From Aerophototrophica crusticola (GTDB lineage Bacteria; Pseudomonadota; Alphaproteobacteria; Azospirillales; Azospirillaceae), in assembly GCA_001939945.1 (NCBI GenBank), contig MOEB01000009.1:62001-126000 (forward strand): DNA of 64,000 bases, read 5' to 3'. The position numbers were made by a program, and so were the translations under genes. The notes beneath the pieces are model-generated. The model worked only from the letters and a program-made list of their open reading frames with translations. It was not told the origin of the DNA and searched no databases. How positions within the stretch are numbered: the first letter of the stretch is position 1; the number at the start of each line of letters is the position of its first letter. Shown one piece after another: positions 34,976 to 42,977 of the stretch.

Positions 34976-36313
34976 TCAGGCCTTGCCCTGTTCCGCCGAC
35001 GCGTGGTCGGGCTGGGCGCTGGGCTGGGCCGCCGCGCCACCCTGGCCCCCGTCCGCCGCGCGCAGCGCCCCCGCCGCCTGGGACAGGTTGGCGTTCGCGG
35101 ACTCCGCCTTCAGCTCCACCTTGATCCAGCCGGGCTTGCGCAGGTCGAACTGCTTGTAGGCCTCGATGGCGTCGGTGAAGCGCTCAATCGTGGACAGCAC
35201 CGCGGTGGGGTCCACATGGCCGCCGCGCACCTTGTCCACCAACTCGGGGATGTAGGTGCGGTGGTTGCAGTTGCCCATGTTGATGGTCAGGTTCTTGTTC
35301 ATGGCCTGGCCCAGGGGGAAGCTGGTGGCCGTGGGCGGGTAGACGCCGATGATGCCCAGGGTGCCGGCCTTGGCGATGGTCTGCACCGCCCATTGCGCCA
35401 CGATGCTGGGGGCGTCGCCCGGCTTCCACTGCTGCCCCTGGGGCTGCGCCTGCCCTTGCGTCACCGCCTGGACTTCCTGCTGGAACTGCTCGGCCATCTG
35501 GTCGGCCTTCGCCTTGGCCGGGCCCTCCTTGGGCCGCTCCGCGTCAACGCCCACGGCATCGATGGCGCGGTTGGGGCCGATGCCGCCGGTCAGCTCCAGC
35601 ATCGCCTCCAGCGGGTCCTCCTTGTTGAAGTTCACCGTCTCGGCGCCCAGTTGGCGGGCCTTCTCCAGCCGGTCCTCATGCCCGTCCACGGCGATGACCC
35701 GGATGGCCCCCTGCTGGAAGGCGGACAGCACGGCGAACAGCCCCACCGGGCCGCAGCCGAACACCGCCACCGTGTCGCCCGGCTTCACCTCCGCCAGCAG
35801 CGCCCCGAACCAGGCGGTGGGATAGATGTCGGACAGCAGGATGGCCTGGTCGTCCGTCACCTCGTGCGGCAGCTTCACCAAGCCCACGTTGGCGAAGGGC
35901 ACGCGGGCATATTCCGCCTGCAGGCCGTCGAAGGGGCCGCTGGGCTCCGGCCCGCCGAAGAAGGCGGTGCCGGCCGTGTTGCCATGGGGGTTGGCGGTGT
36001 CGCACTGGGCCGTGTAGCCGGACCGGCAGTAGGAGCAGGACCCGCAGGCGATGGTGCTGGGGATCACCACCCGGTCGCCGGGCCGCAGGTTGCGCACGCC
36101 CTTGCCCACCTCCTCCACGATGCCCACGCCCTCGTGCCCCAGCACGGTGCCGGGCAGCATGCCTGGGAAGGTGCCGCGGACGAAATGCAGGTCCGTGCCG
36201 CAGATCGCGCTGCTGGTCAGCCGCACGATGGCGTCGTGCGGGTCCTTGATCTTGGGTTCGGCCACGTCGTCGATGCGGATGTCGCCGATGCCGTGGAACA
36301 CGACGGCCTTCAT
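34976..36313 (-). CDS. Zinc-dependent alcohol/formaldehyde dehydrogenase (MDR family)
   Basis: 445 residues, longer than the usual 350-400. The catalytic zinc ligands are in SSAICGTDLHFVRG near residue 38 and GHEGVG near 60. The structural zinc Cys cluster is CGSCSYCRSGYTAQC near 90-104. The NAD Rossmann loop is VAVFGCGPVGLFAV near 190. The extra length comes from a Gln/Lys-rich insertion near 265-300 (QEVQAVTQGQAQPQGQQ) and an Ala/Gln-rich tail after 400. This overall layout matches the glutathione-independent formaldehyde dehydrogenase-like branch, but substrate is uncertain. It follows the kinase operon by 46 bp on the same strand. Confidence 0.88.
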   Translation of the reverse strand: MKAVVFHGIGDIRIDDVAEPKIKDPHDAIVRLTSSAICGTDLHFVRGTFPGMLPGTVLGHEGVGIVEEVGKGVRNLRPGDRVVIPSTIACGSCSYCRSGYTAQCDTANPHGNTAGTAFFGGPEPSGPFDGLQAEYARVPFANVGLVKLPHEVTDDQAILLSDIYPTAWFGALLAEVKPGDTVAVFGCGPVGLFAVLSAFQQGAIRVIAVDGHEDRLEKARQLGAETVNFNKEDPLEAMLELTGGIGPNRAIDAVGVDAERPKEGPAKAKADQMAEQFQQEVQAVTQGQAQPQGQQWKPGDAPSIVAQWAVQTIAKAGTLGIIGVYPPTATSFPLGQAMNKNLTINMGNCNHRTYIPELVDKVRGGHVDPTAVLSTIERFTDAIEAYKQFDLRKPGWIKVELKAESANANLSQAAGALRAADGGQGGAAAQPSAQPDHASAEQGKA

Positions 36314-36359
36314 GGGGAACTCCGTGCCTGTCGGGGGGAGGGTATCCCGCCCCCAACCT

Positions 36360-38105
36360 TCACGGGCGGATTGGGTTCCGTCCCAGCGCCCGGTCCAGCG
36401 CCGCCACCAGATCGTCCATCTGGAACGGCTTCGGCAGCACCGTGAAGGGCGTGCCGGCGGCCACCTGCTCGCTGTAGCCGGTCATCAGCACGACGGGCAG
36501 CCCCGGCCGCTGCCGCGTCGCCTCCAGCGCCAGGTCCACGCCGGTGAGTTTGCCGGGCATGACCACGTCGGTCAGCATCAGGTCCAGCGCCGCGCCGCCC
36601 GCCAGCAGGGACAGGGCCTCGTCCGCCGTGGTGGCCCGCTGCACCGCGAACCCCATGTCCAACAGGGCGTCGGCCAGCACGGCCCCCACCACCGGGTCAT
36701 CCTCCACCAGCAGCAGCCGGCCCGCCCGCGTCCCGTCCTGGACCGTCGCCGCGGCCTGTGCCTGCGCGGGCTGCGACGACGAGCGGGGCAGCAGCAGGGT
36801 CACCGCCGTGCCCACGCCGGGGGCGCTGTCGATCCGCACCGTGCCGCCGGACTGGCGGGCGAAGCCATAGACCTGGGACAGGCCCAGCCCTGAGCCCTTG
36901 CCCATGGCCTTGGTGGTGAAGAAAGGCTCGAACACCCGGGCCAGCACGGCCGGCTCCATGCCGGTGCCGTTGTCCCGCACCACCAGCCGCACATAGTCCC
37001 CGCCGGCCAGCCCCTCGCCCGGGTCGGCGGGCAGGCCGGCGCAGTTGGCCCCCTCCACCCGCAACTGCCCGCCGTTCGGCATGGCGTCGCGGGCGTTCAC
37101 GGCCAGGTTCAGGATGGCAAGCTCCAGCTGGGTGGGGTCCACCTCCACCGGCCACAGGCCGGCGGCCAGGTCCAGCTCCAGGGCGATGTCGGCCCGCAGG
37201 GCCCGGGCCAGCAGCTCGGACATGCCGAGCAGCCGGTCACGCACGTCCGTCGGCTCCGGCCGCAGGGCCTGGCGCCGGGCAAAGGCCAGCAGTTGCTGGG
37301 TCAGCTTGGCGCCCCTGTCCACCGCCTGCTGGCCCGCGTCCAGCAGCGGGTCCAGCGCCGGGTTCCGGGCCCGCTTGCGCACCAGCGACAGGCATCCCGC
37401 CAGGGCCTGGAGCAGGTTGTTGAAGTCATGCGCCACCCCGCCGGTGAGCTGGCCGATGGCTTCCATCTTCTGGGTCTGGCGCAGGGCGGCCTCCGCCTTC
37501 TCCCGCTCCTGGATCTGCTGGCGCAGGTCGCGGTTGGCGACGGCAAGCGCCCGGTTGGCCTTGGCCAGGGCCGCCTGCGCGGCCGCCAGCACCCCCAGCA
37601 CCAGGCAGGCCATCACGACCAGCAGGCCGATGCCGCCATAGCGGGCCAGCCGCCGCTGCGCCGGTTCCCGTTCCATCCGCAGCAGCACGTTGCCGATCAC
37701 CATCTCCCCCTGCGCCACGGTGGCGGAGACGGTGAGGCGCCGCGCCGGGTCGGCGCCGGGGTCGGAATCGGGGTCGGGGGGCAGGGCCGGCTCCCCTGGC
37801 CGGGCGAATCCGGCCACCAGCCCGCGGCGGCCATAGACGCCGGCGGCCATCACCTCCGGGTTCACCCGCAAGGCGCCCACATACTCGTGCGCCGCGGCCT
37901 GGTCCTCGAACACCAGCGCCGCCGTCACGCTGGCGGCCAGGATCTGGGCCTGCACCTGCGCCTCGCGCAGCTTCTGCCGCTCATACAGCCGCTCGTTCAG
38001 GAAGGCCACGGTGCCGCCGGTCAGCAGCACGGCCAGGGCGCCCAGCGCGGCCACGATGGGGATCAGCCGCCAGCGGGGCGAGAGGGCTCGGGTCTCCATC
38101 GGCAT
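36360..38105 (-). CDS. Membrane hybrid sensor kinase of the TonB/YfiR operon
   Basis: 581 residues. Two transmembrane helices (about 13-35 and 155-178) flank a periplasmic sensor of about 120 residues that resembles CHASE8-type domains (AAHEYVGALRVNPEVMAAGVYG). A coiled linker follows, then H-box [11 protein letters not shown] near residue 225, N-box [11 protein letters not shown]1 DNGTGME, G2 [12 protein letters not shown], and a C-terminal receiver (about 465-575) with Asp in LTDVVMPGK near 511. It starts 3 nt after the yfiR-like stop. The order TonB receptor, YfiR-like protein, kinase suggests it senses events in the periplasm through the YfiR-like protein. It could also be read as a paralogue of the kinase at 8178-11279 in its catalytic half. 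Confidence 0.93.
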   Translation of the reverse strand: MPMETRALSPRWRLIPIVAALGALAVLLTGGTVAFLNERLYERQKLREAQVQAQILAASVTAALVFEDQAAAHEYVGALRVNPEVMAAGVYGRRGLVAGFARPGEPALPPDPDSDPGADPARRLTVSATVAQGEMVIGNVLLRMEREPAQRRLARYGGIGLLVVMACLVLGVLAAAQAALAKANRALAVANRDLRQQIQEREKAEAALRQTQKMEAIGQLTGGVAHDFNNLLQALAGCLSLVRKRARNPALDPLLDAGQQAVDRGAKLTQQLLAFARRQALRPEPTDVRDRLLGMSELLARALRADIALELDLAAGLWPVEVDPTQLELAILNLAVNARDAMPNGGQLRVEGANCAGLPADPGEGLAGGDYVRLVVRDNGTGMEPAVLARVFEPFFTTKAMGKGSGLGLSQVYGFARQSGGTVRIDSAPGVGTAVTLLLPRSSSQPAQAQAAATVQDGTRAGRLLLVEDDPVVGAVLADALLDMGFAVQRATTADEALSLLAGGAALDLMLTDVVMPGKLTGVDLALEATRQRPGLPVVLMTGYSEQVAAGTPFTVLPKPFQMDDLVAALDRALGRNPIRP

Positions 38106-38108
38106 CCC

Positions 38109-38645
38109 CTACCCCCGCGGCACGACGGACAGGGCGAGGCCCAGGAGCTTGGAACTGATGCCGAGCCCCGCGCGGGCGGCGGCCGCGTCGTCCACATGGA
38201 AACGCACCCGGTCCTCCCGCACCTCGAAATGCAGGATGCCGCGCGCCGCCGGGGCCATGGCCGCATCCGTCACCGTCAACACGGGCCGGCCGGCAACGCT
38301 CCCCAGCAGCCCGTCCGCGCCCTCCCCCAGGTAGAGGATGTGGCAACCCTCCGCCCCGTCGCGTGGCGGCAGCCGCCTCACGGCCAGGGGGCGGCCGGCG
38401 ACGGAATGCTCCCGCGCCACCTCGTCCAGGGCGTCGCCGAACGGGTCCTCCCCGGCGACGCAGATGGCGAGATGGCTTTCCGGGCCGGTGAAGCTGCCAG
38501 CCGGCCAGTCCACGAAGGGCCCGAACTTGGCCAGGAAGGCCGCCTTCACCGGGTACTCCAGCGGTACCGGCTGCGCCGTCGCCGGTTCCGGCCCCGGCAG
38601 GGTTGCCAGCCAGAGGCCCAGCAGCCATGTGCGCCCCAGCGCCAT
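38109..38645 (-). CDS. YfiR-family (DUF4154) periplasmic protein
   Basis: 178 residues with a signal peptide (LLGLWLATLPGPEPATAQ). The family core is EYPVKAAFLAKFGPFVDWP near residue 30, then LAICVAGEDPFGDAL, and a C-terminal GISSKLLGLALSV. In Pseudomonas, YfiR is a periplasmic repressor of the membrane cyclase YfiN. Here the partner is instead the CHASE8-like histidine kinase encoded 3 nt downstream. Two Cys residues (CVAG and GCHIL) could form the redox-sensitive disulfide known in YfiR. It starts 3 nt after the TonB receptor stop. Role in signalling is inferred. Confidence 0.9.
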   Translation of the reverse strand: MALGRTWLLGLWLATLPGPEPATAQPVPLEYPVKAAFLAKFGPFVDWPAGSFTGPESHLAICVAGEDPFGDALDEVAREHSVAGRPLAVRRLPPRDGAEGCHILYLGEGADGLLGSVAGRPVLTVTDAAMAPAARGILHFEVREDRVRFHVDDAAAARAGLGISSKLLGLALSVVPRG

Positions 38646-38648
38646 GCC

Positions 38649-40613
38649 CTAGAACCCCACCCGCAGGCCCAGGCGGACCTGCGGCTCCACATATTGCCGG
38701 TCGGGCGGCGCGCTCATCTCGCTGTGGTTGCCGCCAAGCAGGTCGCTCCCGGTCAGCGACAGCTCCACCCCCTCCGCCACCGTCCAGCCCACGCGCAGGT
38801 CCAAGGCCCGGTAGGCGGAAACCTTGGGGCGCGGCAGCTCCCCCACCGCGCGGAAGCGCAGGTCCAGGGCCAGGTCCGGGGTCAGGTCCATCCGGCTGCC
38901 CACCTGCACCTGGTAGTCCGGGTCGTTGCCGGTCGACGACAGGTTCGCCCGGTCCAGTCGCCCGCCCTTCAGGCGGAAGTCTTCCCGCAGCAGGAACAGC
39001 CCGGCGGACAGGCGCCACCAGCCGGTGACCGCCTGGTCGCCCCAGGCCTCCAGCCCATAGCTCCTCCCCTCGATGCCATTGCGGAAGGCCACGGGAAGTG
39101 GAGCGCCGGGCCCAAACTCCGTGGCGCGCAGGTCGTCATAGAAGTTCAGGAAACCAGACAAGGAAAGGGTCGCCCCCGGCCAGGGCATCCCGCGGTAGCC
39201 GGCCTCCACCGCCACCAGACTTTCCGAGTCCATGCCGCCTTTCACCAGCACCCCGGGGAAGACCAGTTCCCGGTCGATCCGGTTCGGGGTGCGCACGGCC
39301 CGCGACACCGCGGCCCAGAGCAGCGTGTCCTGGCCCGCCTGCCAGGCGAGGCGGGCGTTGGGCAGGTACTCCAGCCCGCTGAAGCTGCTGTGCTCCAGCT
39401 TCAGGCCCAAGGTCAGGCGCAGGTCGGGTGCCAGCTCAAGGTCAACCTGGGCGAAGCCATTGCTGACCGACAGCCAGCGCTTCCGCGGGTCCAGGACGAA
39501 GGGGTTGAAGGTGTTGCGGAAATCGTCCCGGATCTGGCGGTGCCCGCCGCCCCAGACGACCTGGTACCACCCCCCTTGCCCCAGCGCGTTGGTGAAGGAC
39601 AGGTCATAGGTCTCCACGTCCTCCAGCGTGCCGTCCTTGTCGCGGTGGGTCAGGTCCACATAGCCCTGGACCTCCAGCCGCCCGCCATCGGCCCGCTGGC
39701 GCACCCAGCGGCCCAGCAGGTTCCCGCCCCACAATTCCTGCACCACGGACGCGCCGAGCGCGGGCACGCGGACCACCGTGCCGCTGTAATAGCCGTCGCC
39801 CTGGACGGTCAGCGTGTCGTCGCCCCCGCCCCAGTCGGTGCGGAAGCCCGCCTGCGCCCCGTCCCAATCATCCTTCCGCAGGACCCCCACCGACCCGCCC
39901 GGCCGTTCCCGCTGGAAACCCATGGCATAGGCCCGGTAGCCCCCGTGGCGCCCCGCCCTGCCGCCAAAGCGGGCGGAGAGCTGGCGTTGGTCGGTGCCCA
40001 GGACGCCGCTGGCCAGGAACCCCTGCGTGTCCCGCGAATCCCGGCTGATGACATTGATCACCCCGTTGACCGCGTTGGCCCCCCACAGGGTGCCGCCGGG
40101 GCCGGACACCACCTCGACGCGCTCCAGGTCCTCCAGCATCACGTTCTGCACGTCCCAGAAGACGCCGGAATGCAGGGCGGTGTAGATGCTGCGGCCGTCC
40201 ACCATGGCCAGCAGCTTGTTGGCGTTCTCCAGCCCGCCGAAGCCGCGGGCGGTGATGGAATAGTTCAGCGGGTCGAGCCGGGCCACGTGCAGGTTGGGCG
40301 CCAGCCGCAACGCCTCTGGCAGGGTGGTCGCCCCTGACCGCCGGATATCCTCCCGGCCGATGACATAGACGGCGGCCGGCGCCTGCGACAGCGACTGCGG
40401 CCGCTTGGCGACCGACGTCACTTCAAGCTGCGTCAGCTCCTCCAGCGACAGCCGCGCCAGGTCCGCCGCGTCCCGCGCCGCGGCCGGGCACGCCCCGCCC
40501 GCCAGGGCCAGCACAAGGCCCAGTCGCAACGCGGTACCCCGCCCCCCATGCCCCCGCCCCACGCCCTTTTCCCGCGGGAAAGGTGCCGGGCCCCCCTTCG
40601 TCTTATTAACCAT
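38649..40613 (-). CDS. TonB-dependent receptor of a YfiR/kinase signalling operon
   Basis: 654 residues, smaller than the receptor at 30145. A basic N-terminus is followed by a signal segment (LGLVLALAGGACPAAA). The leader block DLARLSLEELTQLEVTSVAKRPQ near residue 50 is the form typical of receptors paired with YfiR proteins. The plug has SQAPAAVYVIGREDIRRSG, ITARGFGGLENANKLLAMVDG and VEVVSGPGGTLWGANAVNGVIN. The barrel ends in the aromatic signature RLGLRVGF. It is the first gene of a three-gene operon with 3-nt gaps (receptor, YfiR-like, kinase). The ligand is unknown; no siderophore genes are nearby. Confidence 0.92.
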   Translation of the reverse strand: MVNKTKGGPAPFPREKGVGRGHGGRGTALRLGLVLALAGGACPAAARDAADLARLSLEELTQLEVTSVAKRPQSLSQAPAAVYVIGREDIRRSGATTLPEALRLAPNLHVARLDPLNYSITARGFGGLENANKLLAMVDGRSIYTALHSGVFWDVQNVMLEDLERVEVVSGPGGTLWGANAVNGVINVISRDSRDTQGFLASGVLGTDQRQLSARFGGRAGRHGGYRAYAMGFQRERPGGSVGVLRKDDWDGAQAGFRTDWGGGDDTLTVQGDGYYSGTVVRVPALGASVVQELWGGNLLGRWVRQRADGGRLEVQGYVDLTHRDKDGTLEDVETYDLSFTNALGQGGWYQVVWGGGHRQIRDDFRNTFNPFVLDPRKRWLSVSNGFAQVDLELAPDLRLTLGLKLEHSSFSGLEYLPNARLAWQAGQDTLLWAAVSRAVRTPNRIDRELVFPGVLVKGGMDSESLVAVEAGYRGMPWPGATLSLSGFLNFYDDLRATEFGPGAPLPVAFRNGIEGRSYGLEAWGDQAVTGWWRLSAGLFLLREDFRLKGGRLDRANLSSTGNDPDYQVQVGSRMDLTPDLALDLRFRAVGELPRPKVSAYRALDLRVGWTVAEGVELSLTGSDLLGGNHSEMSAPPDRQYVEPQVRLGLRVGF

Positions 40614-40787
40614 GACCTTCGTATGGAAAAAGCTTCAGAGCCTAAGCAGTCGGGATAATCGCCGATCCCTGCCGCCATTTCGCCAAGCCTTGCGTCTAAG
40701 CCATATGGGCGGAGGGGACATTCACCCGTCCTGCCCGATCGGGCTTGCCTGGGGGGCCGGGCCAGTCCACTCTGATTGACGTCAACC

Positions 40788-42032
40788 ATGGGGGACAGTC
40801 GGGTGGACAGCATCGACCGGCAGCCGTCGCCCCTATGCGCGCCGCCCTTGGCTCCCCCAGTCCCGCGGTCCCTCTGCACCGATTGCGGCCTGTCCCGCAC
40901 ATCCACGCCCAAGCTCTGCGGCAGCGCCTGCCAGTTCATCCGGCCCGACTACCCGGCGCTGGAAACCCGGACCCACGGGCGCGCCCGCGACCCGGCCCGC
41001 CCGGACGAGGTGCATTTCGGCCCGTTCCGCCGCATGCTCCGCGCCTCACTGGCCAGGCCCCGCGACGGCGCGCAATGGGCGGGGATCACCACCCGGATCG
41101 CCGAAAGGCTGCTGGAATCAGGGGCGGTGGATGCCGTGCTCACCATCGCGCCGGACCCGGACGACCGTTGGCGCCCGGTGCCCGTGCTGGTGACAAGAGT
41201 CCAAGGCATGGCCGCCTGCCGCGGCATGCGCATGGGCTACGCGCCCCTGCTGGCCCTGCTGGAACCGGCCCTGGCGCAAGGGTTCAAGCGTCTGGCCGTG
41301 ATCGGCATCCCCTGCCAGGTCCACGCCCTGCGCGCGGTGGAGCGGACACTGGGCCTGGAGCGGCTGTACGTCATCGGCACGCCCTGTTCCGACAACACGA
41401 CGACGGAGAACTTCCACCGGTTCCTGGCCCTGCTGGCCGACGACCCGTCCACCATCACCTACCTGGAGTTCCGCGCCGACTATCATGTGGAGCTGCGCTT
41501 CAGCGACGGCCGCAAGAAGCGCATCCCGTTCCTGCAACTGCCCATCTCGCAGCTGCCGCCGGACTTCTTCCCCCTGACCTGCCGCACCTGCGTGGACTAC
41601 ACCAACGTCCTGGCGGACCTGACCGTGGGCTACATGGGTGGGGAGGGGGAGCAGTGGCTGCTGGTCCGCAATGAGCGGGGGGAGGAGTTGGTGGCCCTGC
41701 TGGGGCAGGAACTGGTGGCCCGGGCCCCCGGCAGCGCCGGCAAGCGCCAGGGGCCGGTCAGGGGGTTCCTGGAGAACACGCGGCGCGCCGCCGGCGGCCT
41801 GCCCCTGCGCCGCATGCCCGCCTGGCTGCGGCCCCTGGTGGGTTGGCTGATGCCCAGGGTGGGGCCCCGCGGGCTGGAGTTCGCCCGGGCGCGGGTGGAG
41901 ATGAAGGCGGTGGAGACGATCCTGCACCTGCGCCGCCATGCGCCGCGGCGCCTACGCTCCATGGTCCCCGACCACGTCTGGACTCTGGTCGCGCCCTACG
42001 GGCTTTCCCCCGGTGAGGGGGAGAAGCGCTGA
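40788..42032 (+). CDS. FrhB/HCAR/BciB-like iron-sulfur flavoprotein
   Basis: 414 residues from the ATG at 40788 (a TTG at 40776 is possible; neither has a strong ribosome site). The N-terminal cysteine cluster is LCTDCGLSRTSTPKLCGSAC near residue 30. The middle has GIPCQVHALRAVE near 180 and GTPCSDNTTTENFHRFL near 205. The C-terminal FrhB motif LTCRTCVDYTNVLADLTVGYMG lies near 265. These are the hallmarks of the F420-hydrogenase beta subunit / 7-hydroxymethyl-chlorophyll a reductase / BciB vinyl reductase superfamily, which reduces substrates with ferredoxin electrons. No bacteriochlorophyll genes are visible nearby, so the substrate is open. Two RepA iteron-like sequences lie within the gene (41192-41204 and 41979-41994). 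Confidence 0.85.
   Translation: MGDSRVDSIDRQPSPLCAPPLAPPVPRSLCTDCGLSRTSTPKLCGSACQFIRPDYPALETRTHGRARDPARPDEVHFGPFRRMLRASLARPRDGAQWAGITTRIAERLLESGAVDAVLTIAPDPDDRWRPVPVLVTRVQGMAACRGMRMGYAPLLALLEPALAQGFKRLAVIGIPCQVHALRAVERTLGLERLYVIGTPCSDNTTTENFHRFLALLADDPSTITYLEFRADYHVELRFSDGRKKRIPFLQLPISQLPPDFFPLTCRTCVDYTNVLADLTVGYMGGEGEQWLLVRNERGEELVALLGQELVARAPGSAGKRQGPVRGFLENTRRAAGGLPLRRMPAWLRPLVGWLMPRVGPRGLEFARARVEMKAVETILHLRRHAPRRLRSMVPDHVWTLVAPYGLSPGEGEKR
41192..41204 (+). repeat. Iteron-like 13-mer inside the FrhB-like gene
   Basis: GACAAGAGTCCAA is identical to 13 nt of the iteron at 62976-62992 beside the origin. It lies within coding sequence, in the codons for T-R-V-Q. Confidence 0.55.
41979..41994 (-). 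repeat. Exact RepA iteron copy inside the FrhB-like gene
   Basis: TGGACTCTGGTCGCGC matches the iteron at 61486-61501 at all 16 positions. It encodes W-T-L-V-A near the C-terminus of the protein. A chance 16-bp match in 64 kb is very unlikely by simple base-composition reasoning. Confidence 0.75.
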
Positions 42033-42255
42033 CCTGACCGGCGGCGGACAGCCGCTGTCCGGAAACGGACAGCCTGTTCACCCGGGCGGTGGCGATGATG
42101 GCGACACTGTGGCGGCACCGGCCATTCGGTCGCGCCGCCGCCACCGGCTCCGCGGCCCGCCCCAGGAAATCGGCCCCATCCGGCACTTGGCACGGCGGTT
42201 GCTCTCCTATCCGGGCAAGAGACCACCGCCGAACACCCAGCCAGGAGAGACCGAG

Positions 42256-42408
42256 ATGACCACCCTGACCACCCGCGCCGCCGGCACCCCCACCTCGTTC
42301 CTCGACCGCGTCGCCGCCAAGCTGCCGCACGCCTCCGAGTTCGTGGAGACCACGGGCATGCTGGCCATCGCCGGCTTCATGCTGGCCTGTATCAACCACA
42401 TCCTGTGA
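42256..42408 (+). CDS. Small membrane protein (50 aa)
   Basis: Short gene, easily missed, supported by AGGAGAG about 7 nt before the ATG and by a coding-like composition. The product is a Thr/Ala-rich polar N-terminus, an amphipathic middle (SFLDRVAAKLPHASEFVE) and a C-terminal hydrophobic helix GMLAIAGFMLACINHIL ending at the stop. This is a tail-anchored topology. It lies 223 bp after the FrhB-like gene, with a small CGGACA-N5-TGTCCG hairpin (42045-42061) in between. I do not recognise a family; light-harvesting or stress-related small proteins were considered but there is no specific evidence. Confidence 0.6.
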   Translation: MTTLTTRAAGTPTSFLDRVAAKLPHASEFVETTGMLAIAGFMLACINHIL

Positions 42409-42460
42409 CGCGGGACGACCGGGCGATGGCGCCCGGCCGTCGCCTGCGGGGCGGGGACGG

Positions 42461-42736
42461 TCAGTCCGCGTCCAGGTTGCTGAACATCAACACCTTGCGT
42501 TCCAGGTCGAACATAGCGTGGCCGCTGGCCGCGAACAGGCGCAGGATGACCTCCATGTCGTCGGCCGTGGTGTCCAGGATGTACTCCTCGACCCCGTTGT
42601 CCAGGATGAGCTGGAGCGTGAACTTGCCCGGCCCGCCCCGGTCCCGCTCGGTCCAGGAGGCCTGGATGTCGGTCACCTGCCGCACCGCATAGCGGCGTTC
42701 CAGCTTCTGCTCGCGCGCGTCCTTCTCGTCGGCCAT
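42461..42736 (-). CDS. Conserved-looking hypothetical protein (91 aa)
   Basis: 91 residues, soluble, acidic, no cysteine. A GGAGAGG site precedes the ATG. The N-terminus is charged (MADEKDAREQKLERRYAVRQ), followed by beta-rich segments (KFTLQLILDNGVEEYILDT) and a helix (ADDMEVILRLFAASGHAMFD). The even mix of residues and good ribosome site argue for a real gene. It lies tail-to-tail with the 50-aa gene and downstream of the multi-hairpin element B, which sits in its 5' flank. Function unknown. Confidence 0.65.
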   Translation of the reverse strand: MADEKDAREQKLERRYAVRQVTDIQASWTERDRGGPGKFTLQLILDNGVEEYILDTTADDMEVILRLFAASGHAMFDLERKVLMFSNLDAD

Positions 42737-42834
42737 GGCCCTCTCCGTCGCAGGGGGCCCGGGATGGGCCCCTCGCGACGCCTCAATGGGCCATGGGGGG
42801 AAGCGTTCCGGCGGGAGTGGCGTCCCGCCTATAT

Positions 42835-42935
42835 CAAGCGCATGAGTTTCTGCCTCATGCGCTTGGAGGCCGGCGACCGCCGGCCCGCGGGCCCATGCCC
42901 GCGTGAGCCAAGCCGCCGGATGGCGGCGCCCGGCG
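42835..42935. repeat. Structured multi-hairpin element, copy B
   Basis: Same architecture as 33826-33920. Stem 1 is 12 bp (42835-42846 with 42854-42865, CAAGCGCATGAG). Stem 2 is GGCCGGC-GACC-GCCGGCC (42868-42885). Stem 3 is CGCGGGC-CCAT-GCCCGCG (42886-42903). After the linker TGAGCCAAG, stem 4 is CCGCC-GGAT-GGCGG (42913-42926), then CGCCCGGCG and CCTGAG. Loops (GACY, CCAT, GGAT) and linker are conserved relative to copy A; stem bases differ in pairs that keep the pairing. Confidence 0.8.
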
Positions 42936-42943
42936 CCTGAGGG

Positions 42944-42969
42944 GCCGTTGATCGGTCACGATCAACGGC
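42944..42969 (-). terminator. Hairpin after the periplasmic hypothetical gene
   Basis: Perfect 11-bp stem GCCGTTGATCG / CGATCAACGGC with a GTCA loop, 8 nt beyond the stop of the gene at 42978. No T-run is visible. It directly adjoins element B. Confidence 0.65.
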
Positions 42970-42977
42970 GGCTGGTA

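Noticed and set aside
40776-40787. TTG start at 40776 for the FrhB-like gene
   Set aside because: TTG is less likely than the ATG at 40788, and the TTGACGTCAA palindrome there looks more like a regulatory or chance motif than coding sequence.
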